Shown in pieces: positions 16,121-24,792 of a DNA stretch of 64,000 nt. Source of the DNA: Massilibacteroides vaginae (GTDB lineage: Bacteria > Bacteroidota > Bacteroidia > Bacteroidales > Tannerellaceae); contig NZ_FXDJ01000009.1 of NCBI RefSeq assembly GCF_900178525.1, positions 310,001-374,000 of the forward strand. The letters run 5' to 3'. Both the position numbers and the translations under genes were made by a program. Every line of letters starts with the position of its first letter. Position 1 is the first letter of the stretch. Below the pieces are notes generated by a model. That model saw only the letters and a list, made by a program, of their open reading frames with translations. It was not told where the DNA came from and ran no database searches.

Positions 16121-16840
16121 TTAAATTAATCGAAAATCTTGGGAACTATCATAATAAAACATCTCAATTTCAGTAGGTTGCACATTAATAGATTGGTAAC
16201 CGTCCTGATCTAATCTACATGCTTTTGGATTACATAGTGCATGGAATGTAGATACAGCTATTTTGCCCCATGGATATTCATAGAATGTATTTATCTTATT
16301 TGGGTTTAGTGTGCATTTAAGAATCATGGGAATTCCTAAATTATTTATTTTAGCAGAAATAGAATCCATCTCGAAAATTGGCATATAAATTTGTTCTCCT
16401 CCAAAATTCACCAGCAATGGTTCTGCACCGCCATTGTAAAGAGCAGAAGTTGTGAAATTAAAGAATAAATAATTATCTCTTGACTCTTTTTGTCTATAAT
16501 CAAAGTGCTTGTTCCAAGCTTGTAGTACAGTTTCCAGTTCATTACTTGAAAGTAAGTTGCCGTGATTATTGATAAAGCATTGTCTTATCTCCTCGCCGGT
16601 TCTACACCTAAGCCCCTGTTCAATAATATGCTCTGGAATTGCTCTCGTGTAATGAAAACCATAAATACTCGCTTTAAGGCAAACTTCATTGATTTCCTTT
16701 ACCAGCTGATTGATCTCTTTACCTTCTAAGATATGCTCCAAGAACTCGTTGTCTAAAAAGGTTTTTTTATGTTTTTCAAGCTTATCTATATAAATCTTAG
16801 GAATGCCTATTAGATTATTGAGATTTATATTTTTTTTCAT
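16121..16840 (-). CDS. Gabija-operon accessory protein, possibly ADP-ribosyltransferase-like
   Basis: A 239-aa soluble protein, last gene of the four-gene leftward defence operon (15 bp after its neighbour). Residues 61-77 (GFHYTRAIPEHIIEQGL) resemble the first core strand and helix of ADP-ribosyltransferase-fold proteins such as DarT (FHYT..N...I...GL). A central YLFFNFTTSALYNGG block and a late Glu pair (TEIEMFYYD, E224/E226) could supply other conserved positions. The assignment is weak: it rests on motif resemblance only. The operon context suggests an effector or a nucleotide/DNA-modifying role. Confidence 0.5.
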   Translation of the reverse strand: MKKNINLNNLIGIPKIYIDKLEKHKKTFLDNEFLEHILEGKEINQLVKEINEVCLKASIYGFHYTRAIPEHIIEQGLRCRTGEEIRQCFINNHGNLLSSNELETVLQAWNKHFDYRQKESRDNYLFFNFTTSALYNGGAEPLLVNFGGEQIYMPIFEMDSISAKINNLGIPMILKCTLNPNKINTFYEYPWGKIAVSTFHALCNPKACRLDQDGYQSINVQPTEIEMFYYDSSQDFRLI

Positions 16841-16855
16841 AAACGGAACTTATTA

Positions 16856-17728
16856 TTAAAACGTCAACCAGTTCAATTTCCATAAAAAAGAAAATAATTC
16901 TACCTGCAAATAGTCTTTAGTTTCTCGATAGTTTTCAACATCATATTGGTAGATGAAATCATCAAGTAATTCATTTTCATATGCAAATTGTGTTGCGAGA
17001 AAACTACCAGATTGAATTTCGGCCACATTCCTAACAGCACGTGACAATTTACTCAGATTAGACAAAGCTCCTTCAGAAACAAATTGTCCCTTCTGTATTC
17101 TCATATCTTCAATTTGTGATAAAAGATCCTCCTGATCAAAGCTTTCATACTCAGGATTTGCTACACCTTTTATACCACCTCTGTCAAAGTACCATTTTTT
17201 ATGACCTCTAAGTAAGGATACTTTTGGAAATGTAGAATTTGCTACAATAGTCTGCCCAGAAGTATGATTGTAAAGATCTTGCTGTTTGTGGAATACTGGA
17301 GCTGCATATATAACTAAGGCATCCGTACCAAGTTCCTTCTCTAACAATTCTAGAGCAGTCTGTTGGTGAGGTGTAATTTCAAAATACCAGTGTGCTCCTT
17401 TAATGTGCGGTTTAAGACCTTTTTTTGATCTCGATGAATAATCGGAACGCTTTGCTTGTATGAAGAGATTTAGATTGAAATCAGGTAATATTTTTTTAGG
17501 TTTTGATGTATTCCAAATATATCTAAACTTTCTTCTGTGAAGTGATAAACCACCTAGGGGAGAGCTAAATCCATGTAAGTTCCATAAATAATCGTTAATA
17601 CATAGCGAGGCTCTATCAATGCCTACTATTTTTTCAAAGACCTGTCCTGGTTCCCATAATAGATTACTACCTTTTTCAAGCTGGTTGAATAATGGGCCTC
17701 TAAATTCGCCCTCTTCAAATTCTGTCAT
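16856..17728 (-). CDS. Nuclease-like protein (PD-(D/E)XK fold, QxK variant) of the defence operon
   Basis: A 290-aa soluble protein with the spacing of restriction-endonuclease-fold active sites. Glu32 and Asp38 lie in QVFEKIVGIDRA, then Gln91 and Lys93 in LNLFIQAKRSD, followed by His121 in EITPHQQTALELLE, a feature of QxK-type relatives. The strand VIYAAPVFH follows. It would cut or bind DNA next to the OLD nuclease and helicase. It is third in the operon, starting 14 bp after the helicase stop. No specific family name is recognised; the fold call is inference from motif order. Confidence 0.58.
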   Translation of the reverse strand: MTEFEEGEFRGPLFNQLEKGSNLLWEPGQVFEKIVGIDRASLCINDYLWNLHGFSSPLGGLSLHRRKFRYIWNTSKPKKILPDFNLNLFIQAKRSDYSSRSKKGLKPHIKGAHWYFEITPHQQTALELLEKELGTDALVIYAAPVFHKQQDLYNHTSGQTIVANSTFPKVSLLRGHKKWYFDRGGIKGVANPEYESFDQEDLLSQIEDMRIQKGQFVSEGALSNLSKLSRAVRNVAEIQSGSFLATQFAYENELLDDFIYQYDVENYRETKDYLQVELFSFLWKLNWLTF

Positions 17729-17742
17729 ATATTGTATGTAGA

Positions 17743-19569
17743 TTATAACTGATTTAACTCTTCTTCTTTTATTATCCTGATTTCGTTGCCGAACTTCTGT
17801 TTGAGTTCATTATCTGTTACTGAATGTGGGAAAGCCATTGCTAATAGATGTCTTGGTCGAGATAATGCCACATATATTAATCTTTTGGTTTCATCAGGAA
17901 AGCCATTGTCAATATTTGATATGTTATCAAATGTGATATTATCTTTATGTTTCCTTTCGTTGAAAAAAACAAGAATAGAATCCAAAGTTTGTCCCTTTAC
18001 TTGGTGTATCGTAGTGATGGGGATATTGAACGTAGAAAAAGATTTTTTAAAATGTTGGCTTACAGTTTCAGCAAGCGTAGATTTTTCTAAATATTTCGAT
18101 TTTCGACTCCGTAGATTAAAATCTACTTCATGGCTAAGGCCTAATTTACTTTTTAAAAACTGCTGAGTAGCAGCTGTCCAATCTTGAATTGTTTTACTAA
18201 AAGCTGGTAATTCATCTAAAATAGTAATCATCAATGAATTAAAGTAAGGATCTATACTTTTTTCTTTCTCAATCTCTTTCAATAAATGATAATCAGCCTC
18301 ATCAGAATGCATTAGGGGTATACAAATGGTTCTGATTTCTTTTATTGCATTTTTAATATCACCACTTGTGTAAAGATTTTTAGCATATATAATTTGTTTT
18401 GGCAAGTCTATACCCCAAGGTCTCTGTTCTGTTTTTGCTCCTAACAATGCGTCTTTCAACGAATTTCCTCGAACAACAATACAGCTACTGATGTATTTTT
18501 TCATTGAACAAGAGTCATCATAATGTTTAATAATTAATTGATGATTCACGTTTGAATATTTATAAATTACAATCGAATCCGTTATATTTTCACAATCTAC
18601 GCTATTGATTTTTAAATCATCTGATCGACGAACTTTTGAAAATATATCAATTATACTTTGAGGTGATCGTCGGTTATCAGTTAAGTCGTAAGAGTTCCAT
18701 GTTGCGTCATTTTCGTACTTTCTTAAAAATTCAGAAGGCTTTGCATCTCGCCACTCATATAAGCTTTGGTAAGGATCTCCTATCAGTTCAATATTGTTAA
18801 GGCCTTGCTTCACTAATTCTTCAAATATGGCATGCTGCATTAGTGAATTGTCCTGAGCCTCGTCTATAATAATAAAAGGAAATCTTAAACTAAGCCATCT
18901 GCAAATTTTAGGATTATTTTTCAGTAGGTGAAGGGCTATAAATGCTGAATCTCCAGTTGAAATTAATCCTTTTCGAAATTGAGCATTCTTGATGAGTTTA
19001 CAGTAGTTGTCAAAATTAACTTTTTCAACTTTATCAGATGATGGTTGATTTCCATTAATAGAAAAAGATCCATTTGGCTCAATTCTAATTTCACTGGGAG
19101 GATATAGATGATAAATACTTCGATTATTCTTTGCCTTGTATTCTGGATTATTAAGTGGTCTTAGTAAGCCTTCAAGTGTTTTGCCATTTTTAACATAAGT
19201 GGTCTTCCACATATCATCTAAGATCGTTGTGTGGTCGAGTATTTTTGGTCTATTAAAGTCTCGATTAAGTAGGTTATAAAATGGAAGAGTAATATACTTA
19301 TTTATAAAACTATCAATAGTTGATACATGATTAGGGAATTGAAGTGATTTACCCGCCAGTTTCCTATAGGCTTCATTGATTTCATCTTTAGCAGAGTTAG
19401 TAAATGATAAACAAGCTACTCCCGAATGCCCTCCAACTTCTTTTAAATTCTCTAAATTTAATATCTTCTTTGCGATAGTAGTTGTTTTTCCGCTTCCAGG
19501 ACAGGCATTTAAAATAACTTTTCCTCTAGCTTGTAAGTAAGCCAGTCTTTCTTCATTTTCATAATACAT
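17743..19569 (-). CDS. UvrD/PcrA-like superfamily 1 helicase (GajB-like)
   Basis: A 608-aa SF1A helicase with the motifs in order: Walker A NACPGSGKTTT (residues 21-31), motif II IIIDEAQDNS (about 235), motif III IGDPYQSLYEWRD (about 260), motif V TIHQVKGQTLDS (about 517) and motif VI YVALSRPRHLLA (about 563). It is somewhat longer than typical GajB (about 500 aa). Its ATG overlaps the stop of the OLD gene (TAATG), so the two are translationally coupled, as in Gabija, where GajA and GajB form one anti-phage complex. Visibly AT-rich compared with the tra region. Confidence 0.88.
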   Translation of the reverse strand: MYYENEERLAYLQARGKVILNACPGSGKTTTIAKKILNLENLKEVGGHSGVACLSFTNSAKDEINEAYRKLAGKSLQFPNHVSTIDSFINKYITLPFYNLLNRDFNRPKILDHTTILDDMWKTTYVKNGKTLEGLLRPLNNPEYKAKNNRSIYHLYPPSEIRIEPNGSFSINGNQPSSDKVEKVNFDNYCKLIKNAQFRKGLISTGDSAFIALHLLKNNPKICRWLSLRFPFIIIDEAQDNSLMQHAIFEELVKQGLNNIELIGDPYQSLYEWRDAKPSEFLRKYENDATWNSYDLTDNRRSPQSIIDIFSKVRRSDDLKINSVDCENITDSIVIYKYSNVNHQLIIKHYDDSCSMKKYISSCIVVRGNSLKDALLGAKTEQRPWGIDLPKQIIYAKNLYTSGDIKNAIKEIRTICIPLMHSDEADYHLLKEIEKEKSIDPYFNSLMITILDELPAFSKTIQDWTAATQQFLKSKLGLSHEVDFNLRSRKSKYLEKSTLAETVSQHFKKSFSTFNIPITTIHQVKGQTLDSILVFFNERKHKDNITFDNISNIDNGFPDETKRLIYVALSRPRHLLAMAFPHSVTDNELKQKFGNEIRIIKEEELNQL

Positions 19570-21497
19570 TACAATCCATTTTTTAAATGAGTTAACGCGT
19601 TCAATATATATACCGGAACTATAAATGAGGCTTTTGCCTCTTCCAAATTATCAATTAAATGAATTGAGAAATCCTGTGCAAATTCAGCTTTGTCAGGGAA
19701 CGTTTTCCATAAGAGAATCGCAACTTTTCTTTTTTCCTGTTCAGACATCAAATCTGCTGGAAACGTTGACATGTATGTGACTATATTGCTGATTTTATCA
19801 CTTACTATCATGTCAAGATACTTCACTAAAAAGTTGTCCTTAAAAGCACTTCTGTCATTGTTTACGTTATGCGATGCTATTTCATATTCCAAAGTTTTAA
19901 ATGACTCAAAAATCTTTATATTTTCAGCCTTGTTTTTAACAGAGTTTAAATTCCTAATTCTTGATACAGCGTTACCTTTTTGGATACAATCATCTAAAAG
20001 ATCTAGCACGGTGGTATCATTTATCAAATTCTTAAAGCTATAATCAGATTTTTTTGAGTCAGTAAACCTGTCATCGTCTGTAATGATGGAAATAGGCTTG
20101 TTTATTCGTTTCAGTACATCTGAGTGATTAAAAAGGTAAAGGAAGGGATAAAATGAAGTTCCTTTTACGTTTACAATTTCCGTCCGGTAATCTTCAAGTT
20201 TATAGTCCTCTAAAAGAGTAAATGCTGATATCAAAAGTTCCTCTGATATTCCCTCAATGAATAAAATGGATTTTGCGAATAGAAGCTGAGATTTGGTTAC
20301 GTCAATGTACCTCTGAAGTTTCTTCATTCTATTCTCAAAATCTGTATCCAACAATTCTTTGCTTTTAGTAGTATCTTCAATTATTTTTTCAGATTCTCTA
20401 TTTTGAAATTGTTTATCCAGTTTTGTTGCTTTACCACAATCTAATAAAATAAGATTTTTAAGGGGTACTTTTGAAGTCAACGTTGGTGAATGGGTAGTTA
20501 TAAATAGCTGGCTGTTTTCAGTCGCATTTGCATTATTTAAAAAGTTATAAAGGCTTAGCTGTAATTGTGGGTGAAGGTGAGATTCGGGTTCTTCGATTAG
20601 AAGTGCAAAATGAGGTAGGCCATTATCCTTAATCTGTTCTTTTATATCACCTAGAACAACTGCTATATAGATTAGATTGTTCAATCCTAAACTATTTTGC
20701 CATAAATGAAACCCCTCATCCATCAAAGTAGCTCTATTATGTGGAAGATAAGGTTTGATTGCATTAACTATATATTCTGTTTTTGCTTCCTCAATTCTGA
20801 CGCCGATTTTATTGTCAATAACTCTCTTAAAAATACTTTCGAGATTCGTGTTAACACCATCTCGCGTATTTTTAACTTCATCACGTTCTAACAGCTGAGA
20901 ATTTGCATCTTTTATTATCTGTTCTATTTGCAATTCCGACTTTTCTCTCTTTACAAATCGTCTTATAACTTTGCCCAAAATATTATTTCTAGTACTCAAC
21001 AGATCCTTGGTACTATCCCTTAAAGCTCCTAAATAATAATGCTGAAAAAGTTCGAAGGTTTTATAGTCTGCTTTTTGACCATCAATATTTCCGGTATTAT
21101 AAGTGAAATATGGATATTTTCCGTCTTTTTCTTCATAAGAGATGGATATTTTAGCATAATCTTCCTCAATATTATTGGGATCAATTACCATATATTCATA
21201 AAACCCTCCTTTTTGAGCGGTAGATAATCCTTTAAAAATATAAGTAATGGTTATTAGGGTAGATTTATTAAGTGTTTTATGACCATCATTGTCGATTGCT
21301 TTTTGATGGAAATCATCGGATGAAACTGATAACTCCCTTATAGGTTCTCCAATATTGTATAGTAAACGTATGGCATCAATAACAGCTGATTTACCGCATC
21401 CATTTTCACCAATAATAATATTTAGTTTTGGATCAAATTCGGTTTCAATTACCTCAATTCCTTTGTAGTTTTCAATCTTTATATAAGCTAAATGCAT
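19569..21497 (-). CDS. OLD-family ATPase/TOPRIM nuclease (GajA-like)
   Basis: A 642-aa protein. The ABC-type ATPase head has Walker A IIIGENGCGKS (residues 30-37) and signature/Walker B LLIEEPESHLHPQ (about 298-310), with FITTHSPTL after it. The C-terminal TOPRIM domain has ILFIEGISEELL (about 407) and the acidic IITDDDR (about 471). This is the GajA architecture, a DNA-nicking endonuclease held in check by nucleotides. It is the first gene of the operon and is coupled to the helicase by a 1-bp overlap. OLD proteins also occur alone or in retron and other defence contexts; the helicase partner makes Gabija-like the best label. Confidence 0.88.
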   Translation of the reverse strand: MHLAYIKIENYKGIEVIETEFDPKLNIIIGENGCGKSAVIDAIRLLYNIGEPIRELSVSSDDFHQKAIDNDGHKTLNKSTLITITYIFKGLSTAQKGGFYEYMVIDPNNIEEDYAKISISYEEKDGKYPYFTYNTGNIDGQKADYKTFELFQHYYLGALRDSTKDLLSTRNNILGKVIRRFVKREKSELQIEQIIKDANSQLLERDEVKNTRDGVNTNLESIFKRVIDNKIGVRIEEAKTEYIVNAIKPYLPHNRATLMDEGFHLWQNSLGLNNLIYIAVVLGDIKEQIKDNGLPHFALLIEEPESHLHPQLQLSLYNFLNNANATENSQLFITTHSPTLTSKVPLKNLILLDCGKATKLDKQFQNRESEKIIEDTTKSKELLDTDFENRMKKLQRYIDVTKSQLLFAKSILFIEGISEELLISAFTLLEDYKLEDYRTEIVNVKGTSFYPFLYLFNHSDVLKRINKPISIITDDDRFTDSKKSDYSFKNLINDTTVLDLLDDCIQKGNAVSRIRNLNSVKNKAENIKIFESFKTLEYEIASHNVNNDRSAFKDNFLVKYLDMIVSDKISNIVTYMSTFPADLMSEQEKRKVAILLWKTFPDKAEFAQDFSIHLIDNLEEAKASFIVPVYILNALTHLKNGL

Positions 21498-21749
21498 TTT
21501 TTACGTTAATTTGGTTTAATCTAATAAAAGATCGACAAGCTATTAACGCATCAATTTAACTGAAACATAGATAGCATTTTAATGCCTTAGGCTAATTTAA
21601 AAAAAAACAATAAGGAATAATGCATTAAGTAGAAAAATTGAACAAGATTTTAAATTCCCACAGTAGATTACTGAATTTACTTCTTTCCACATCTGGACTA
21701 GCACCGATGTATTCTTGGGATATGCTCTTATTATCTCTGTAATATATTC

Positions 21750-21980
21750 TTAATAATTAGTTGGATGAGAAAAATGTTGAAGTGTTAATGTTTCTGTACT
21801 ATTACATATCTCACAATTATTTTTAATGAATTCAATTCTTCTTTCTCTCCAATCTTTAGAATGCCACAATCGCTGTCCACCTTTGAAATCAATCCAGTAT
21901 TGTGATTTTGCAATTTCTAATGTGATTTCATTATTTTCCAACTTGTCTTTTAATTGGATAATTTCGTTATATGTCAGCAT
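21750..21980 (-). pseudogene. HNH-type endonuclease remnant or short HNH protein
   Basis: A 76-codon frame with WIDFKGGQRLWHSKDWRERR followed by a CxxC pair and LQH (NNCEICNSTETLTLQHFSH), the start of an HNH zinc-ribbon nuclease domain. It stops just after HPTNY, before the rest of the domain. Read-through of the TAA stays open for roughly 50 more codons (EYITEIIRAYPKN...), so a premature stop in a formerly longer gene is plausible. It stands alone between two defence-type genes. Confidence 0.5.
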
Positions 21981-22073
21981 GATATTTTGGATTTATTACT
22001 CGACGAATATAACTAATACTAAAGCCCGTACTGTGAGAATTGGTGGTTAAAAAAGCACTGTTATCTGTATTAC

Positions 22074-22961
22074 TTACGCAAAATTAAATAACACTAACTC
22101 AACCAATATTTTCTTATTTGGATCATCCGGATTTTTAAACGAGAAAGTGAAATTTGTTTGTGCTCTTTGATTAACCAAACCTTCACACAGTTCATGTGCT
22201 AATATTGCGTTTCTCGATTTTTCTATTACATCGGTAAAATTCTTAGTATCACGATTGAAAATTACCAAAGCAACTTTTTCATCTCTCCAATTCACATAAT
22301 TTGATAGTAACTGATTTAACCCATCAATTAGGTACTTTTCACCTTTCCATAATTTACACTCTGCAATAAAAAGATTATTCCCATTATTGTCGAACATTAA
22401 AATATCTGTTTTTCCGTTTCTATTAAAAACTTCACCTTTAGCAGAATGATTCTTTGAAATAGAGTTTAAGAAAGGAATAAAGTAATCTCTGTATCTTTCT
22501 TCATCAAAACGAACATTAAGAGATTTGAAACCTTCTAAATTTTTACCGAGAATATTCATATAATCAATAACTTGGTAAAATGCTTTTTCACTGACGCCAG
22601 TAACGGTTTGGTCAACGAATTGCGGATCAACAGGAGAACCATTAAAATAGTTTTCAAGTGTTAGAGCGACTTCATCTTGTGTTTCTTCTATTTCGTATAA
22701 TTTTGATGGATATATTGTTAAGTCAATATTACCACTTTTTTGCTTCGTAACATTTGACTTATGTACTGAGGCTAATTGTTGTAAATGATTAGCAATATTT
22801 TCAGGATCAATTCCATCTTTTAGAAATACTTTTAAATATTTCTTTCCAAAAGTTTCTCTAATTTCAAATGTATAATTTTTGGGCATATCGTTAAAAATAG
22901 TATTGAAGGGAACTAGCCATAGCCTTGCAAAAGAGTGAACTTTATAAGATCGAACGTTCAA
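22074..22961 (-). CDS. Restriction-endonuclease-fold protein (PD-(D/E)XK), function unknown
   Basis: A protein of up to 295 aa. The C-terminal half holds a clear PD-(D/E)XK core: Asp at about 184 (NGKTDILMFD), then ExK at about 197-199 (LFIAECKLWKG), preceded by an acidic helix (AKGEVF). The following NWRDEKVALVIFNRD fits the next strand. The true start may be the ATG near 22886 (MPKNYTFEIRETFG), which would give about 270 aa; the extra N-terminus looks less protein-like. Stand-alone proteins of this class are common in defence islands. No operon partner is visible. Confidence 0.62.
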   Translation of the reverse strand: MNVRSYKVHSFARLWLVPFNTIFNDMPKNYTFEIRETFGKKYLKVFLKDGIDPENIANHLQQLASVHKSNVTKQKSGNIDLTIYPSKLYEIEETQDEVALTLENYFNGSPVDPQFVDQTVTGVSEKAFYQVIDYMNILGKNLEGFKSLNVRFDEERYRDYFIPFLNSISKNHSAKGEVFNRNGKTDILMFDNNGNNLFIAECKLWKGEKYLIDGLNQLLSNYVNWRDEKVALVIFNRDTKNFTDVIEKSRNAILAHELCEGLVNQRAQTNFTFSFKNPDDPNKKILVELVLFNFA

Positions 22962-23045
22962 TTTTGCACTTGCGTTAGCAGAACCATTTTTCGTTTTTGC
23001 TAAAATACAAAAAAGAGGAACCGAAAATGGTTTTTACGGATAAAA

Positions 23046-23084
23046 ATCATGAATCATGATTCATGAATCATGATTCATGAATCT
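23046..23084. repeat. Palindromic tandem repeat of a 14-bp unit
   Basis: The unit ATGAATCATGATTC is repeated 2.5 times from 23049 to 23083. ATTCATGAAT and ATCATGAT within it are palindromes, so the array can fold as hairpins in several registers. It lies in the gap between two cargo genes. Confidence 0.85.
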
Positions 23085-23200
23085 TGAATTAAAAAAAGAA
23101 AAACAAAAAGCAAGTGGTTTTTTCGAAATAGGGAGCCGAATCGTTTAAATTGCTCTTAACTTTGCTCTTTTGCCAAATTGCATGTTAGTAGCTGGAATGC

Positions 23201-24031
23201 TTATAATCTTCGTCTACGCTTTCTATATCCAATAATTGGAATTCCTCTCCATGAATATATTCCTCTATTTGATGAGTACAATGTTTGTCGATTTTCTCTT
23301 TCTTTTATTTGGTCTTGCTTTCTAAATTCATTTATGAATTCCTGAACTCTCAAAGTCCATTCACCATTTGTGGTTGTATTCAAAAAAGCTTTACGTGAGA
23401 TTTCTGCAACTTTTGCATGTCTACCAACCTGTGGAAATAAACAGTAAAGATTATTTCGTAAATCTTCTGTATCATCTATTGAACTGTTTCCTCGAAAATC
23501 AAAGATTACAGGTACAGAACTTTTAAGCCAAGCTTCTGGAAAACAAAACTCTGGAAAACAAACCTCAAAAATCCCCGACTTTTCAGTTTGATGCACTTCA
23601 CTAATTCCGTCTCTTTTCCATTCCTTTAAAAAACGAGGATAATCTCTTTTTAGTCGCGTGCCATCCACTATCCAAACCATGTTTTTATAAAACTGTTCTC
23701 GTGCAGTTCGCTCTTGAGGATTAATGTTCGAATGTTGAAACTCTATTACGAGGCTATGAGCGGTACGAACATCAGCAATATGTTTTTCTTTTGTTCCATT
23801 ATCAAACAAAGATATTTCTTGCCAATCGGATGGATAATTGTTTTTCCAAGTTCGGTGCCACTCTGTTTCTGGTTCCCACCAATTGTCACAATCCGTTTTG
23901 CTTTTATGTGCCCAATGCCATATTTTTCGTGTACCACATTTTGCAATAACTGGCTTCGAACAACAACAACACAATCCGTTAAGTTTCGGTTGAGCTTCTG
24001 TCCGATTATTATCTATTAAAGCAAAGCGCAT
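23201..24031 (-). CDS. CoiA-like nuclease family protein
   Basis: A 276-aa protein. The N-terminal zinc-ribbon-like part (CCCC at 21-24, then CGTRKIWHWAHKS with His39/His42) is typical of competence protein CoiA relatives. It is followed by WWEPETEWHRTWKNNYPSDW and a nuclease core with HIADVRTAHSLVIEFQHS (Asp87, Glu97, Gln99), an ExQ variant of the restriction-endonuclease fold, and NPQERTAREQFYKNMVWIVD. The C-terminus is very basic (GYRKRRRRL). In ICEs such proteins are probably cargo acting on DNA; a competence role is not implied here. Confidence 0.8.
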   Translation of the reverse strand: MRFALIDNNRTEAQPKLNGLCCCCSKPVIAKCGTRKIWHWAHKSKTDCDNWWEPETEWHRTWKNNYPSDWQEISLFDNGTKEKHIADVRTAHSLVIEFQHSNINPQERTAREQFYKNMVWIVDGTRLKRDYPRFLKEWKRDGISEVHQTEKSGIFEVCFPEFCFPEAWLKSSVPVIFDFRGNSSIDDTEDLRNNLYCLFPQVGRHAKVAEISRKAFLNTTTNGEWTLRVQEFINEFRKQDQIKERENRQTLYSSNRGIYSWRGIPIIGYRKRRRRL

Positions 24032-24035
24032 TTTT

Positions 24036-24182
24036 TATAGTCAGCTATCAATACATTGTTTTCACTTGCAAATTTACTCAAATAAAAATATCCTTAGGAA
24101 TCGTTAAGGTAAAAACCAATAATAGCCAAGCGACTTTCTTTTGCTTCTTTTCTTTGGTCGCAGATGTGGAAAGAAAAAAAGT
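24036..24182. repeat. 147-bp direct repeat, copy A
   Basis: Begins TATAGTCAGCTATC and ends in the GTGGAAAGAAAAAAAGT region. It aligns without gaps to 24984-25130, with roughly 14 mismatches by eye. Long identical blocks include AATTTACTCAAATAAAAATA and CGTTAAGGTAAAAACCAATA. The two copies flank the HD-domain gene in the same orientation. Confidence 0.88.
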
Positions 24183-24237
24183 ATTTACAAGGCAAAAGAA
24201 AATTTGATTTGCATCTTTATCAAACAAAATATAGTAA

Positions 24238-24792
24238 TTATAATTTATTTAATACTTGCAGTCGGTGTATTAAATGCTCAAATAATTCTTTTGTAATGTC
24301 AAACTTTGACACATGTGGCAAATATTTATTTCTTATTAAGACTTCTGTAAATCCATCATTATTAGATTTAGTATCATCATTAATATTTCTAATACAGGCG
24401 TCTAAACAGTCAACAGCTTTAGCAAATTCAGCTTCTCGTGTGGCTCTTTTTTCATATTCACTGACAATTTTTTCAAATCTTAATTTATTAGGAATAAGTG
24501 TTTTGATTTTTTCTAATGCTTGTTCTTCTTTTTGATGTTTGAGTTTCATTTCCTCTGGATTATTGAATTTGGCATCTCCTGCATAAACTTCAACAATATC
24601 ATGGTAAATTAAATACTCAATAACTTTTAATCTGTTTAATGGTTCTTCAACATAATCGATTAGAATATCCGCAATCAGCAAACAACTCCAAGAGTGTTCT
24701 GCTGTACTTTCTTTTCTTCCCTTTACATTGGTACCACGTTCAACATATTTTAACTTTTCTAATTCGGTTAATGCTATAATCAATTTTTCCAT
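24238..24792 (-). CDS. HD-domain phosphohydrolase (YfbR/HDDC2-like)
   Basis: A 184-aa metal-dependent HD hydrolase. The first motif is KESTAEHSWS (His33) and the HD pair is in LIYHDIVEVYAGD (His64, Asp65), with a later Asp in AKAVDCLDACIRN. The size and the R...ESTAEHSW pattern fit 5'-deoxynucleotidase-type HD proteins, which remove phosphate from dNMPs. In a defence island a dNTP-depleting role is conceivable but is inference. It lies alone between two 147-bp direct repeats, as if carried in as a discrete cassette. Confidence 0.78.
   Translation of the reverse strand: MEKLIIALTELEKLKYVERGTNVKGRKESTAEHSWSCLLIADILIDYVEEPLNRLKVIEYLIYHDIVEVYAGDAKFNNPEEMKLKHQKEEQALEKIKTLIPNKLRFEKIVSEYEKRATREAEFAKAVDCLDACIRNINDDTKSNNDGFTEVLIRNKYLPHVSKFDITKELFEHLIHRLQVLNKL

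Noticed and set aside
19569-21497. Retron or other reverse-transcriptase defence system
   Set aside because: The OLD-type ATPase can occur with retrons, but no reverse transcriptase gene or msr/msd-like RNA lies beside it; the helicase partner points to Gabija.
23046-23084. CRISPR array
   Set aside because: Units are contiguous 14-bp repeats with no spacers, and no cas genes are present anywhere in the window.
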